From Aureobasidium sp. EXF-3400 (Eukaryota > Ascomycota > Dothideomycetes > Dothideales > Saccotheciaceae): 64,000 bases of DNA. The notes beneath the pieces were generated by a model. It made no database searches, was not told the DNA's origin, and saw nothing but the letters and a program-made list of their open reading frames with translations. The position numbers and the translations under genes were made by a program. The stretch lies in the NCBI GenBank assembly GCA_024195585.1, contig SWBL01000088.1:62001-126000 (forward strand), written 5' to 3'. This document shows, piece by piece, positions 10,892 to 22,494 of this stretch. Every line of letters starts with the position of its first letter. The stretch's first letter is position 1.

Positions 10892-11776
10892 ATGTCTAGG
10901 TCTACTTTAAAACTCCAGATGCTCTACGGTACAGCATGGAAGAAAGAACGATCAGCCGCTCTTGTCACCCAGGCCCTTCAAGCAGGCTTTCTCGCCGTAG
11001 ACACAGCCGCCCAACCGAAGCACTACCAAGAACATCTCGTCGGCAACGGCATCCGCTCATTTCTATCAACCAGCGATCTCACTCGCAAAGATCTATATCT
11101 TCAAACCAAATTCACCTCTATCGATGGCCAAGGTCCCAGAAATCTACCTTACGACCCGTCAACCAGTATCACAGAGCAGGTCAAAGCTTCTGTTGCTTCT
11201 TCACTGCATAATCTACGACACAGTGAGGATGTAGAAGACAGCTACATCGATTGTTTGGTCTTACATAGCCCTCTGCCAACTATCAAACAAACAATGGAAG
11301 CATGGGATGCGATGTCGTCATTCGTACCGACAAAGGTGCACTCGTTGGGTATATCCAACACTTCACTCCCCATCCTTCGACACATCTGGAAGAACGGTGG
11401 TGTCAAGCCAAAGGTAGTACAAAACAGATTCTACTCTGATACCGAGTGGGACATTACACTCAGGGAGTTTTGCATGCAGAGTGGTATCCAGTATCAGAGT
11501 TTCTGGACTCTGACAGGAAATCCTGAGTTGCTAAAGAGTCGACTTGTTCAAAATACTGCTGGGGAGGTGGGTGTGAGTGCAGAGGTTGCGCTTTACTCTC
11601 TTGTACAGAGTCTTGGTATCACGCCGATCAACGGTACGAAGTCTCATATCGAGAGTGACGTGGCTGAACTGTCGAAGTTGAAGGATTGGAAGGCCGAGGG
11701 TCAGAATGCTGAGACCTGGGAGAAATATGTGAGGAGGTTAGATGGTATGCTCAAGAACTGGGCAAATACTTCGTGA
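10892..11776 (+). CDS. Aldo-keto reductase family protein
   Basis: Single exon, 294 residues, ATG in context (atcATGtct). NAD(P)H-dependent reductase fold acting on aldehydes or ketones; substrate unknown. The (beta/alpha)8 landmarks are present: GTAWKKER near the N-terminus, the catalytic Asp in FLAVDTAAQPKHYQEHLVG (residues about 33-51), Lys in LYLQTKFTS (about 75) and His in DCLVLHSPL (about 125). The usual Tyr is in HYQE rather than DTAxxYGNE, a spacing seen in the fungal subgroup with PKHYxE. The later strands LGISNTSL, VQNRFY and YQSFWTLTG are recognisable. The C-terminal cofactor-binding segment (LGITPINGTKSHIESDVAE) diverges from the usual IPKS..RI. The enzyme is shorter than typical 310-330 residue members. 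Confidence 0.85.
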   Translation: MSRSTLKLQMLYGTAWKKERSAALVTQALQAGFLAVDTAAQPKHYQEHLVGNGIRSFLSTSDLTRKDLYLQTKFTSIDGQGPRNLPYDPSTSITEQVKASVASSLHNLRHSEDVEDSYIDCLVLHSPLPTIKQTMEAWDAMSSFVPTKVHSLGISNTSLPILRHIWKNGGVKPKVVQNRFYSDTEWDITLREFCMQSGIQYQSFWTLTGNPELLKSRLVQNTAGEVGVSAEVALYSLVQSLGITPINGTKSHIESDVAELSKLKDWKAEGQNAETWEKYVRRLDGMLKNWANTS

Positions 11777-11996
11777 TCTGAGAAGGGTATGATTCGAATA
11801 TGCTAATCTCAAAGAGCACATTCACAAATGCAAGAGATGTAGACCAACCCAACGGCAGCCTGCAAAAGAAAGAAAACAGACTTCGATTAAAACCTCCTTG
11901 AAAACTATGTGCCATGCGTATATATTATGCAAATATTGTTCTTCCATTCCTTGTCTTCATTGTCAAATTCATTATGCATCGTTTGTTTCGAGTTGT

Positions 11997-14900
11997 TCAA
12001 ACACTCGCTGTGCGCCTCTTAACACAGACTGGTTTCTGAGCGTAGCAGAAGAGCAGTCTGAAACTCGTCCTCTGCCTCTCACACTCTCGCAGCAAACCAG
12101 ATGTATCCCAGAGTGCTGCCGTACTTGACTGGCCAGGATCAGGATAGCAGGAGGAGTACCACCAGCGCCCAATCTTTGCCACAGTCTTCGTGATATCTTC
12201 GTCATTGCGTCTTTCATGTCGTTCATCTTCTTCGTTGTTCTTGTTGCCGCTACTTCGCATCCACTCGGTAAAACGAAGGTATTCAGGTTCTGGTTGTTCC
12301 GAAGTTCTTTTTCGCTGACTGCCAGAGCTCGAACTGCCGCTATCGTGACTTCTTCGTATGCGTCCAGCTACGGGGATGCCGACGACGCACTTTCGCAAGT
12401 TTTCAAAGTCGCGCTTGCCCAGATGGGTGAGGAAGGCGTCACCGTGATTCCAGAGACTGATCTGGCTGTCTTGTTGATGCATGCGTATCTTCAGGTCGCG
12501 GATAGTCTTTCGGGCAGTGGGACCCATGTTGACAAGATCCAGGTCCAAAACAGACATCTCGAGGTATCCTGATGGGCGCATTGTGCGCTTGATCTCATTG
12601 AAGCATACTTGGTAAGCATCATCTGCGTCGGCGACAGGGAAGCGGAACACCACTGCCGAGAAGTAGTTGTTAGGGAATGGAAAGGGTGTAGAAATCGACG
12701 GGTGTGTGACGTGATGGTAGTTAGACAGTGTTTCCCAGGACGATGAATTTGGTTCAGGACCAAGGTTGTAAAACTGGCACTTTGGATAGGTCAAAGCGCA
12801 GTTGTAGGACCACTCCTTCCCAAGACCATCGAGAATCAGAATGCGGGTATGATCGCCAGTCATGGCTTCCTCGTGTGCAGGGCTGAACAAAAGTCGCCCA
12901 AAGGAAAGCCACTTGCTCGTCATGAGTGCTGCAAATCTCAATTCTGCAGAGGCGGAGTTGTCCACTGGTCTTTCCTGCTTGCGAGGGATCGACTTTAGTT
13001 GAATTCTTGGACTAGGAAGAGCAGGAGCGACCGTAGAGCTTCGGACTTTCCGAGGAGATGTGGGAGCTTCAGAAATTGCGTCTTGATCGATAAGATAGTC
13101 AGATATCGAAAAGGTGGTGCTTGGACGACTTGTGTCGAAATTTGAAACCCTCTTGCTGACTTCTGGATTTGAGGTGCTCCTCGGAGTGCTCTCTTCGTCG
13201 CGAGTGGTGGCTTTGTGATCAACCATATCGCCATATTGGAAGGGTGCACCGAAAGATGACGTGGTTGATACTCTCACCTTTGGAGGTGAAATCTCATCCA
13301 GCAGATTATCGTATTCGTTCCAGACTTCATCCTCTCCTACAAACGATGTTCTTGTTATGCAAGGACTTCCACCAGAGCTGCTACTATAAGAGAGCTCTGA
13401 GTTCTTCCTTGGTGGGAATGCAATGAACTCTAGTGTCTCATCAGCGATTGATGTTGCTTGATTCACTTCTGGAGCATGGCCTGAAAGGTCTTTAGACGCA
13501 ACGGTACTTTCTCGAAGTGGTTGCGCTGGCACTTGCGAGTTCTGACCTGCCCGTACAACCTGTGGAATCCTGCCAACAGACCGAAGTCTGCCTAGCGGTA
13601 CGTCTTCTTGATATGATGAGCTTGAAGCTTTGGATATCTCCACGAGCTGAGGGGCCTTGACTTGAGTCATGGTTTTCGCTTGGAGTAGAACAGGAGAGCT
13701 TAGAGATGTTCTCTTCAGCGAAGGTGTTTCCAGCGGACTAGGCAGAAGCCCTTCGTGTCTTCGACCATAAGAAACAGGCAAATCGGCGGTCTTAGGCTCA
13801 ACATCAGAGCCTTTTGAGCTTTGCGAAGAACGATTGTCGCCGCTAAGAAGTTTCTCTATATCTGCAAGATCGAGATTGGTGGCCTGGTCGATAGAACCAA
13901 ATTGTAGCGGATTGAGTGCTTGCTGGTTTCCATGTTCGTTATTCGGAATTTGGCTTGTGATCTTGGACTTGAATCGCTGCATCAATGTCGGACTTTTGTT
14001 CGATCTGGGTGAGTTCAGCCAATGACCTTCTTTGCCCTCATCTCCCAGCTCAGAAAGTGAAGGCTTTTTAGCACTGCTTGTTGAGGTGATTGACTCCGTG
14101 GCTGGCGGGTCTACGCGGTGCGAAGTATCATCGGTGAGACCAGACTTGGGCCTTTCAGTGGTCTCTTGTTCGTTTAACTTTGATCCAATTCCATTTCCAC
14201 GGAGAATGATAGGTTCTCTTCTTTCTTCCAGGAATTGGTCGAGACCATCCTCACCCTCATCTGACATACTCTTCTTCCTACCCAAGAACGAAAATCCCGA
14301 GTGACTCGTTGAGCTGTCTTTGCTAGACGAACGAGTTGTCCGACCAAAGATGCTGCTCCCTCTTCCCCTGAAGCCGAATTTGCCATAACCTTCGTGACCA
14401 GTACCAGCTGAAGGCCCTTTCTTAGGCCTCTCTGATACTATTGGGGGAGTAGACGACTTTGCGTGAAGGTTTGAGAGTATACCTGTCCTAGGAGACCTTA
14501 GAGTATTTGGACTCGGCCCGACCATCGGCGAGTCCTTGCGACTTAGAGGAGTGCCCATTTCGGAGCGTTCAACAGGCGTTCTAGGTGTTGTTGGATACGT
14601 CTGAGATTTGTTGCTTTGACGAGAAGAGGTTCGATGAGAGAATCCGAATGTCCTTTTTGGGCTCAATGGCGGTGACTCTGCTCCTGTTCCGCTTGATCCT
14701 CTGGATGATACTCTAGTGATGTGTGAAAGATTGCTTTGCACCACAGGTATGTCTAAGGAGAGACCCAGACCGTCAATGCCGTCCCTGCTGGGTCTTCTGG
14801 GAGGTAGCGGTCTACTAGTTGGTGGGTCGACGTTAAGGTGTGCAAACTCTGGCGGTATGCCGTCAACAAGTCCTCCTCGAGATATGCTACGAGTTTTAGG

Positions 14901-15968
14901 CTTCACAGCAGCGGAACTTTTGTGGTCACGAACAGGTATGGCCTTGGTGGAGAAAGGATTGGAGAACAGCGATCCTTGTCTGGTCGGCTCTTGCTCGTGT
15001 TTGATTTGATCCCTAGAAGTAGGGACCGTAAGCTTCCCAGTTTCTTGTCGTAACGAAGAGCTGAAACTGGCGGTAGACAGTTTGTCTTTCTTCGCGTGTG
15101 GTTTGGTGGCAGCACGAGCCAAATCCAAACTATCTCTGTGACGTGTAGATCCCAAGGTAGATGCAGCCAACGAAGAGTGTGAGGAGGCTGAAGTTGGTGT
15201 AGATTGATGACTGAATGGTGAGTCGGAGTTCCTGCTTGAAGCGTCTGAAAATGGAGCCTGCATATCGACCACAGGACGTGCGACCTTCGTGTTGGTTCTT
15301 GAGTTGGTCGTTCTTGATTCTGTATTTGATACACGGCTGACGGTCTTTGAAGAGGCAAGTCCAGAAGTCGGAGGAAGAGCTATGCCAAGAATGGCTTCTG
15401 GAAAAGGATCATCATCATACTGTGCTCTGTGCACTGTCTTGACCAAGTCTCGATGTTCTTGCATGCTCTCAGGGTCGGTCTTGACACGCAGGGCATATTG
15501 ATTGATTGTAGAAGGCTTCCTCCGTAATGCTGAATGGGGACTGTCTGGTGCTGAAATAGTCGAGCCTGATACTAAAGATGGTGTCTTTGTGCTCAAAGTA
15601 GGAGGACGTACGGACCGGCGCCCCAGTGATTGAGCCTTGCTGGAATTACTCTGGACCGATGGGGTGGCCGATGGAGGTCGTGCCTGTACAACACTTGGCG
15701 CAGCGTTTCTGGACGGTAGGCGAGAGTTTGTGACCGTACGACTCGAGGTTGTTTCGCTTTTGGATACGTGGCGAAGGTTCGGATTTGTGGGCAGAGGTCG
15801 TGTTGGTTCGATCACGGCATGGTCTTTAGGCGATCGAGTCGTCACCGGTAAACGAGTTATTGACCTCCTAAGGCTTCTTGGTTGACGTTGGTTTCCCGAG
15901 CCCGCGAGAGGATCCTGTGCTAGTGAATGGGTCGCCATGTTGTTATGCACCTTGTGAGGTTCAGTCAT
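11997..15968 (-). CDS. Large disordered protein with C-terminal methyltransferase-like domain
   Basis: Single exon of 1323 residues starting MTEPHKVHNN. The first 1000 residues are Ser/Pro/Arg-rich and disordered, with many SP/TP sites and repeated RTP, SPR and KPS elements, which suggests phosphoregulation or scaffolding. From about residue 1010 the sequence becomes folded: ILILDGLGKEWSYNCALTYP resembles motif I of class I SAM-dependent methyltransferases, PFPNNYFSAVVFRFPVA resembles motif IV, and IKRTMRPSGYLEMSVLDLDL resembles the post-motif strand after the RPxG turn. The glycine loop is degenerate (DGLGKEW), so SAM binding is uncertain. Ends GRWWYSSCY...RLLFCYAQKPV. A second in-frame Met lies 10 codons downstream. 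I know no characterised homologue; enzyme activity is inference. Confidence 0.72.
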   Translation of the reverse strand: MTEPHKVHNNMATHSLAQDPLAGSGNQRQPRSLRRSITRLPVTTRSPKDHAVIEPTRPLPTNPNLRHVSKSETTSSRTVTNSRLPSRNAAPSVVQARPPSATPSVQSNSSKAQSLGRRSVRPPTLSTKTPSLVSGSTISAPDSPHSALRRKPSTINQYALRVKTDPESMQEHRDLVKTVHRAQYDDDPFPEAILGIALPPTSGLASSKTVSRVSNTESRTTNSRTNTKVARPVVDMQAPFSDASSRNSDSPFSHQSTPTSASSHSSLAASTLGSTRHRDSLDLARAATKPHAKKDKLSTASFSSSLRQETGKLTVPTSRDQIKHEQEPTRQGSLFSNPFSTKAIPVRDHKSSAAVKPKTRSISRGGLVDGIPPEFAHLNVDPPTSRPLPPRRPSRDGIDGLGLSLDIPVVQSNLSHITRVSSRGSSGTGAESPPLSPKRTFGFSHRTSSRQSNKSQTYPTTPRTPVERSEMGTPLSRKDSPMVGPSPNTLRSPRTGILSNLHAKSSTPPIVSERPKKGPSAGTGHEGYGKFGFRGRGSSIFGRTTRSSSKDSSTSHSGFSFLGRKKSMSDEGEDGLDQFLEERREPIILRGNGIGSKLNEQETTERPKSGLTDDTSHRVDPPATESITSTSSAKKPSLSELGDEGKEGHWLNSPRSNKSPTLMQRFKSKITSQIPNNEHGNQQALNPLQFGSIDQATNLDLADIEKLLSGDNRSSQSSKGSDVEPKTADLPVSYGRRHEGLLPSPLETPSLKRTSLSSPVLLQAKTMTQVKAPQLVEISKASSSSYQEDVPLGRLRSVGRIPQVVRAGQNSQVPAQPLRESTVASKDLSGHAPEVNQATSIADETLEFIAFPPRKNSELSYSSSSGGSPCITRTSFVGEDEVWNEYDNLLDEISPPKVRVSTTSSFGAPFQYGDMVDHKATTRDEESTPRSTSNPEVSKRVSNFDTSRPSTTFSISDYLIDQDAISEAPTSPRKVRSSTVAPALPSPRIQLKSIPRKQERPVDNSASAELRFAALMTSKWLSFGRLLFSPAHEEAMTGDHTRILILDGLGKEWSYNCALTYPKCQFYNLGPEPNSSSWETLSNYHHVTHPSISTPFPFPNNYFSAVVFRFPVADADDAYQVCFNEIKRTMRPSGYLEMSVLDLDLVNMGPTARKTIRDLKIRMHQQDSQISLWNHGDAFLTHLGKRDFENLRKCVVGIPVAGRIRRSHDSGSSSSGSQRKRTSEQPEPEYLRFTEWMRSSGNKNNEEDERHERRNDEDITKTVAKIGRWWYSSCYPDPGQSSTAALWDTSGLLRECERQRTSFRLLFCYAQKPVCVKRRTASV

Positions 15969-17519
15969 AGTACGGCTGAGGGTAACCTAGACCAGAGTTG
16001 AAGCCAGGTCTGTAAAATAGATGGACTTTTTCATATTATTCATAGTAAGTACCAGAGCTATTGTTGACTGTTGCTGATGAAGATGTACTAGAGATCGGGC
16101 GCTCGAAAACACATTCGAATATAATTTTTGAGTTTTGACTCGACGGAGATCGAAAATAGACGAAGCACGACGACCATAATCTGTATCAAGGAATCCTTAT
16201 GCAAGCACGTTTCGTGAACCCTCAAGGGAAGATCGTTTGCCGAGCACCGCCACCGGGCAAGACCGAGGTATCCGACAAGGAAGTAGAGAAGACGGACTGG
16301 AAATATGACGCGGTCTTAGTCGGTGTTCGCAGTGGCAAGGTCAGCTTTGATCAGGCTTGCAACGTGTACGACCTGGACTGGATGGGTTCGATTAGGGAAA
16401 AGGGCTTCTGAGCAGGCGAGAAGCTCAAAGCTAAAGTGGGGATGGCGCAGTGCGGCAGTGGCTTTCGCTCGCGTGTCTCAACCGCGGGCTCACAACGGTC
16501 TGCTAGCCGCAGATCTGACCGACGTTTCTTCGTTATTCCCTTGGGCTGGGAACGTTGACGATATTCAAAGAGGCATGTCATTTGGAGAAGGCGAGCAGCT
16601 GTCTATATCTATTGTTTCTGCCGTCACAGCGACAAGTGATAAGACGCCCGTCTTCTGCCGCAATTCGAAATGCCGCACGCCGCAGGCGCTCGCTCCTTTC
16701 GACAATCGATCCGCTAGCCGCGTAGCTGTATGCAGGCTCAATATAGCATGACTCTCACTCGCCAGTCTCCAATTGCCCAATCTCGAGATCGAGGGCTCTA
16801 GATTACAATCCACAAGTTTTTCTTCGGTGTGTGTTCCATCGTAGGAAAACACATCATCACTCACTGACCGCACCGGAGTGGCCGCGCGAAATGCTGTTTG
16901 GCCAGCTCAGAGCCGTGGCTGTGTGCATATTCCTGCATGCACGCATCGCGTCAATGTTCTAAATCGTGCTCCTTGCTGGTTCAAGGGCTGCTTGTTTGAA
17001 AACACACAAGACACCCAGCTTGGATGAGTAAAATCATGCTGTGATATTTGACGGCTCGGGAAGTCGAAAGACAGACGTTCAGAGTCGGAAGCCATCCACG
17101 CGAAGATTCTGCAGCGGCCAAAACCAATTGCGAGTCTTTCCTCACGCCACAAATCAAGCAGAAACAAGCACAACTGCTATCGGAAGATGGGCTCACCTTT
17201 CCCGCATGACATGTTAATCATGTGACTGTGATGGTGTATGGCGACTCGCCAGCAGACCTTGAACAAACCGAAATCGCTGGGCTAGATGTCGCTCTAGCTA
17301 TCGGGAGTGTTCCTCCGTACGGCACACTGCGTCTTGGAATTTCACTGTCGAGCTCTCGCTGCATGAACATGTAAATACACTCCTGCTCGTTGATACATCG
17401 CTAAGACTCTAGTCAAACCCCCTCAGCAATTCCCACATGAAACGCCATGCTGCAAATGCAATGTGATAACCATCATGAAGATCTATCGATCTGTGATTGC
17501 GAATAGGAACCCGTCGTCA
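15969..17519. other. 1.5 kb intergenic region, at most one small doubtful ORF
   Basis: Between the large minus-strand gene and the 3' end of the b561 gene. The only ATG frame worth noting is 16199-16411 (+), 70 codons (MQARFVNPQGKIVCRAPP through MGSIREKGF). It has no recognisable motif and a weak start context, so I do not call it a gene. Confidence 0.35.
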
Positions 17520-20085
17520 TCAAGAAAACTCTACGCGAGCGCCTTGGTTGGCGCTTCGTTGTGCAGCTCGTTCTGCTCTTCGTCTCTTTCTGTTGGTATC
17601 GAAGGCACTGAGATCCGTTCCCGTACCTGTGTCATAAGTTCCAGGGCTGCCAATCCTACTGTCCATGCCACTAGAGGCCACATTTACAGGACTCATACCT
17701 GTGCTGTGGACAGGAACTGGTGGAGGTCCCTGCATCGGAGGCAGATTCAACTCATCCGAATGTGATACAGCTGGTGGTCTGGCTACAGTGTTGGGAGATG
17801 GCATAGCGCCTTGAGCGCGTCTGTACCTGACACTTTCGTCCTCGACCCCAGAGCTCAGACTCTCAGCTCTCCTCCTTCTTTGACGTCTCTCCCGTCTTCG
17901 TGCCTCTCTTTCTGCTGCAGCTTCATCTTCGTTCAATCGACGAAGTGTGACATGGCGTCCGTCATTATGCATTTTCACCTTGACGCTGACTGGTGGAGAA
18001 GCAACGCTTGCCGGGCTGCTGACTTTGACTTGGGACGCGGTGTTGTAGTGATCTGTTCTTTCGTGGTGATCAGGTCTTGTGTGCGAGTGAGAGGTGTTGA
18101 CAGCTGCAAGACCTGACGCTATCGGTTCTGCTGGAAGATGAGTTCTGGATGTGTTGTTGGACCTTGCAAGACGAGAAGCATCCGGTACAACAGCTCCTTC
18201 AGGCATTGACACAGGGCCAGGTTGAGTCGGGTAGGCAGGACCCATTATAGGTGGTGCCAAAGTTGCAGGTCCATCATGGCTTGGCAAATGGGTCGTGCTG
18301 TAATGGTTACTTGCTGGTAGAGTTGCTGCAGAAGCCGGCAAAGGTGGCATATTGCTGGTAGGCAAGTGATGCCTTGAGAGCTCCGGGTTACTTCCTGCAA
18401 AGCCGAGATCATGCGTAGCTTCCGTCTCGGTGACGCTCGGCCTTCTGTGTCTTTGACGATCCGTGTAACGCCGACTGTTGGCACGGCTGATACGTTCGGC
18501 GTTCTGTCGTTCCTGCTGACGCATGTCCACAACCCTAACATTGTCTTTCTTGATCCGATTCTGCTCACGCCTCCGTCTGAAGTATCCGAGCAGTCCCAAA
18601 GAAGTGACGCCAGCGATGACACCGGACTCAGGAGACATGATTGGCTGAGAGGGTTGTTCGTCCTCGAAGGAGCTCCTACTATCATATGAAGAAAACGAAT
18701 CACGACTTGTGCGTGAACGGAGAGGTTGTTCAACGGGAGCGGTTGCCGGTATTGCGCTGATTCGGTCCGACCTGCGGATTCGCTGAGGCTCAGGTGAAAG
18801 AGGTGCTTCCCCATCTTGAACTCTTATCACGTCAGCTCGGTTGACGGCCTGGCTTCCGCCGACTGTAGGAGCATATGAAGAGCCAGCATAGCTCTCTTCA
18901 TCTTGTGGCTGTTTACGTGAGAAGGCTCTCTTCAACCCATGATATGCACCCAGTCCAGCACCAGCACCTAGCAGTCTGTTTCTCCAGGTATTGTTCTTGG
19001 GACGTCTTTCGATTATCTTTTCTTCTTCGACGTAGGAGTCGGACGGGTATGACCTGTGCGAAGGAACCTTTGCTCTATCAGATCTCTGAGCATTTCTGCT
19101 TTGCGAACGTCGACGAAGCGCTGCCAATCCAGCCAGGCCTGCGCCGAAGAAAGCCGTGTTTCTCAGCCCGTGATGACTAGCATTACTGCCAGTACTGACA
19201 GTCCTTCGAGTACGTCCAGTTCGGCGGTCATCAGTGATCTCGGTTCTTGTTGGTCCTGAAGTGTAACTTGAGTAGTCGTCGTAGTCGGCAACCGGTTGGT
19301 ACATGTAACAGAGGATGAAGTACAAGAGGATCAGGGCGAAGACGGCCACAGCGTAGAGGATGAACAGGTACTTGGGAGAGCCATAGAGAGTCATACCAAG
19401 AGGAAGTTGTGCAATGCCGAGCAAAGCAATCGCTCTTCCGAGCCATTGGTGCAGCTGAAGATTCTGTCAGTATCGTGTATAAGGAATAAATATTTGAGGA
19501 GGCTCTTGCTTACCATCAGCTTGAGAGGAATCTTCCATCGCGACTTGCCCTTCTCGATTCGATGAATCAAGGCGCCACCAAAGAACTGAACAAGCACAAG
19601 AGTGTACAGAGCGACGCCGATGCCGTGATGAGGGTTGGACAAGCTTCGTTCAGGGCCCACAGCAAACCAGCCGAGAACTAGCACAACGGTGACCAGTGCA
19701 ACAGTCAAAATCTGGAGATAGATGTGAAGTCTGAGAGCAAGTCGTGGGTTTCGGTAGTAGAAGCGAGCAACAAAGATGGCCGAAGGGACGATAAGGAGGA
19801 ATACGAGGGCAGCAACAACTCCGTGGCCAATGATGAGACGGTGGTACTGAGGTAGTGCGGAAAAGCGACTGGACATGCCTGCGTGGGAACAAAGAGTCAG
19901 GTATATATCAAGGGTGGCCAAGTGTGGGCAAGCTCACTGTTCAACTGCATTGTTGCGAAATTGAGTCCTTGAAGGTTGGGCAGGAGGAACGTGTTCTTTG
20001 TAGAGATCCATGTTCCATCTCCCACAAACATGGTGCTGGAGTCGTAGACACTGCTACCAGGCGGGCTGGTGCCATCGCTCGACAT
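17520..20085 (-). CDS. Cytochrome b561-domain membrane protein with long disordered tail
   Basis: Three exons, 19938-20085, 19514-19878 and 17520-19454, with two 59-base introns (AACA^GTGAGC to GCAG^GCATG; ATG^GTAAGC to TTCAG^CTGC); 815 residues. The start (gacaaaATGtc) has an A at -3. After a 50-residue N-terminus that could face the lumen there are five to six hydrophobic helices. Histidines sit at typical haem-ligand positions: RLIIGHGVVAALVF, ALRLHIYLQILTV, NPHHGIGVALYT and LHQWLGRAIALLG. This pattern is the b561 core, a transmembrane electron carrier. The remaining 570 residues are cytosolic-looking, Arg/Ser-rich and disordered, with small hydrophobic patches such as TAFFGAGLAGLAALRRR and GVIAGVTSLGLLGYFRRR. 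No DOMON domain is visible. The haem-domain call is firm; the biological role is unknown. Confidence 0.8.
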
Positions 20086-20745
20086 TTTGTCGACGCTATG
20101 CGAGCGCACGATGGTGCTATTGACGTGCTGTATACTCGATCAATGCTGGAGTGATGGGCGATGCGGATGGGAGAAGATGTTGAGTTCTTCGCTTTGACAA
20201 GTGGGTGTTTCGTTTCGTTCAAGTCGTCGGTCAAATCATAAAGTCGTGATAGTCGTTTCTAGCCACAATCGATTGCTAATCGATAAGCACGTTTCTGCAC
20301 TTTTGGGACGAGTCGTGGTATGGAAGCTTTCTGCAGACAAGAATGCCGGTTCAAGATTCAAAGGATATATGTGTGCGCGTAATTACAGAACGAAGAAGAC
20401 ATGAACAGAGAAAGCAGCAGCAGAACAGGGAAGTTGGGCAGCTTCTGCATGGTGCCGCAGCTACTTGCAGGTTTAGAGACGTGATGGATAGTGATTGGCA
20501 GGAGCGTTGACCGAGCAACTCGCTTGTCATCGCCCCGCGCTGTTTCCTCCCGTGCCCGGTGCACATTTCGATCATTGCTGTTCATAATCTTATCATTACT
20601 GTGCACGTTTTGTGAAACTTCCAGCCATCTCCAACCACCTCCAACGCTAGACAATCTTGTCTTGCCGTCAGACACGCACTTGAATCTTGGAAAGACCAAT
20701 CAAAACTCGCCAGCCCTTGTGAATCCCACACGAATTATAGTAACC
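20086..20745. promoter_or_regulatory. Shared divergent promoter (b561 protein / TPR protein)
   Basis: 660 bases between divergent start codons. The sequence near the plus-strand gene is pyrimidine-rich and contains several short direct cc(a/t)cc elements; nothing is identifiable as a specific site. Confidence 0.35.
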
Positions 20746-22372
20746 ATGGTCAAATCAAAGGAGTTTCTCAAGAAACCCAAACTTCCCAAGCAACAGAAAA
20801 AATCAAAGGTGTGTCTTTCAATCTCTGCTAAGGCATATCATCGGAGCTGTATTGACTGTCTCAGATTCTGGTGACTGCATACGACTTCCAAGAAGCTGCC
20901 GATGCCGAAGAAGAAACCGGAGGCAAATGGCGAGCTGGCGACCCTGCTAAATCGAGTCGTGCCTTTGTCCGAGCCATCGAAATTTACAACAATGGCTTGC
21001 AAAAGCATCCCAAAGACGCCGATCTGGCCTACAACAAGTACGAGATGTACCTTTTGGGAATTCCAAAACTTTGGCTAATTGTGAGCACAACAGAGCCCGC
21101 CTCGAGTTCGAACTATCACAACAACCAACTCTGATAGCCAAGCTTACGATTCCACTACTCGATTTCTTACAGCAGGCATTGACTTCTCATCGTTATGCTC
21201 TTCAACTCAATGCCGACTCGGCCGACGTTCTTTTCAACACTGCTCAAGTCATGATCACCATTGCCGAGACCGTAACGGAAGCAGGCATCTTTAGTGCACA
21301 GGCTGACTCGGTAGCCCTTCTCCGTGAAGCATTGGAACTGCTATCGGCATGTTTCACTCGTCAGGAGACGATCGTCGAGGAACAAAACGCAAACTCGATG
21401 GAAGCAGAAGGTGGCGTTTCAGTAGAGCAGCAAGTCCCGGCAGCTGAGCCTGTAGCTTCGTCCTCCCAAGCACCGAGGGACGCAGAATCAGAGGGCGAGG
21501 AGGAAGGCGAATACGTCTCTGTGCAAGCATACATCACACCTTCTGATCTGCTGGACACGGCACGTTCCAGTCTGACCGCCTTGACCCTGCTCATCACACT
21601 CGATGACCCTTCCAACGTGTCTCCGCTGGCAAAAATGGGTATCAGTCTAGTCGAAGATAAGATCCCTCAGCACCTCTCCCAGATTGAAGCCGAAGAGCGT
21701 GCTCAAGAGGAACCCGAAATCGCTCTCGAACGTGCCCAATTCCACGCCGCTCTCGCAGTAGCAGACCTCAAACTCGGCACTGCAACCGCAAATGACAGCC
21801 TCAGCCGCCTACAACAAGCCTTCGAACCTCTCGACACAACCACAAACGTAGCAGTCATGTGTACTTACGCCGACAGCCTCGTCGAACTAACAACCACGGC
21901 TCAAAACTTCAGTCCTACAAGCGCAGCAACAACATGCTGGTCTACTCTGTCCAAAGCACAAGATCTCTACGCCGCTGCAGTAAAGATCAACGATGCCGAA
22001 GCCAAAGCACGCAAAGCACGTGTTTACGAATCTCGCGGTGATGTTGAGTTATTACGTTTCAACCTCGCCACCACACCCGCTGCTGGTCTCTCATCCGCCA
22101 TCCAGAAGAGTGCACCCACATTGATCAAGAATGCACAAACATATTACCGTGGTGCTATGAACCTCTTCCGTGCCGAGGGTGATGCCGAAGCAGCTGCCAA
22201 GGTGGAAATCAGAGGTTTGATTGCTGCCATGCTCGAAGGCAAGCTTGGCGGAAATGTCGAGCAGCAGATTATCGCTGCTTTGGGCCAGAAAGGAGATGCC
22301 GGGAGAGCTGTGGCTATGGATATGTTGAGGGAGAGCTTGTTGCCCGAAGACTGGGACCAAGGAGTCATGTAA
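20746..22372 (+). CDS. ACL4: TPR protein, likely Acl4-like ribosomal-protein chaperone
   Basis: Three exons, 20746-20808, 20865-21037 and 21094-22372, with two 56-base introns; joined 1515 bases, 504 residues. The first exon encodes a very basic start (MVKSKEFLKKPKLPKQQKKS). TPR-like helical pairs follow: AGDPAKSSRAFVRAIEIYNN, KDADLAYNKARLEFELSQ across the second splice, TSHRYALQLNADSADVLFNT and others through residue 470. An acidic insert (DAESEGEEEGEY) lies near 210. In yeast Acl4 is a TPR protein that escorts Rpl4 to pre-ribosomes. The match rests on the basic start, the TPR layout and the acidic stretch, so the specific name is inference; a generic TPR protein is safe. Tail-to-tail with the patatin gene, 122 bases apart. 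Confidence 0.72.
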
Positions 22373-22494
22373 GATATTAATCTCTTGTGAAGAATGTTCA
22401 TATATCTTAGTTGAATAAATTTTTGGTATATTGTTGGGTAATTGAAGGTATCTCATCCATTTTGCTTCAACGTGAACAGATGGGTGGACTGCAT

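Noticed and set aside
16199..16411. 70-codon plus-strand ORF with an ATG
   Set aside because: No motif, weak start context and isolated; could be chance in 1.5 kb of noncoding sequence.
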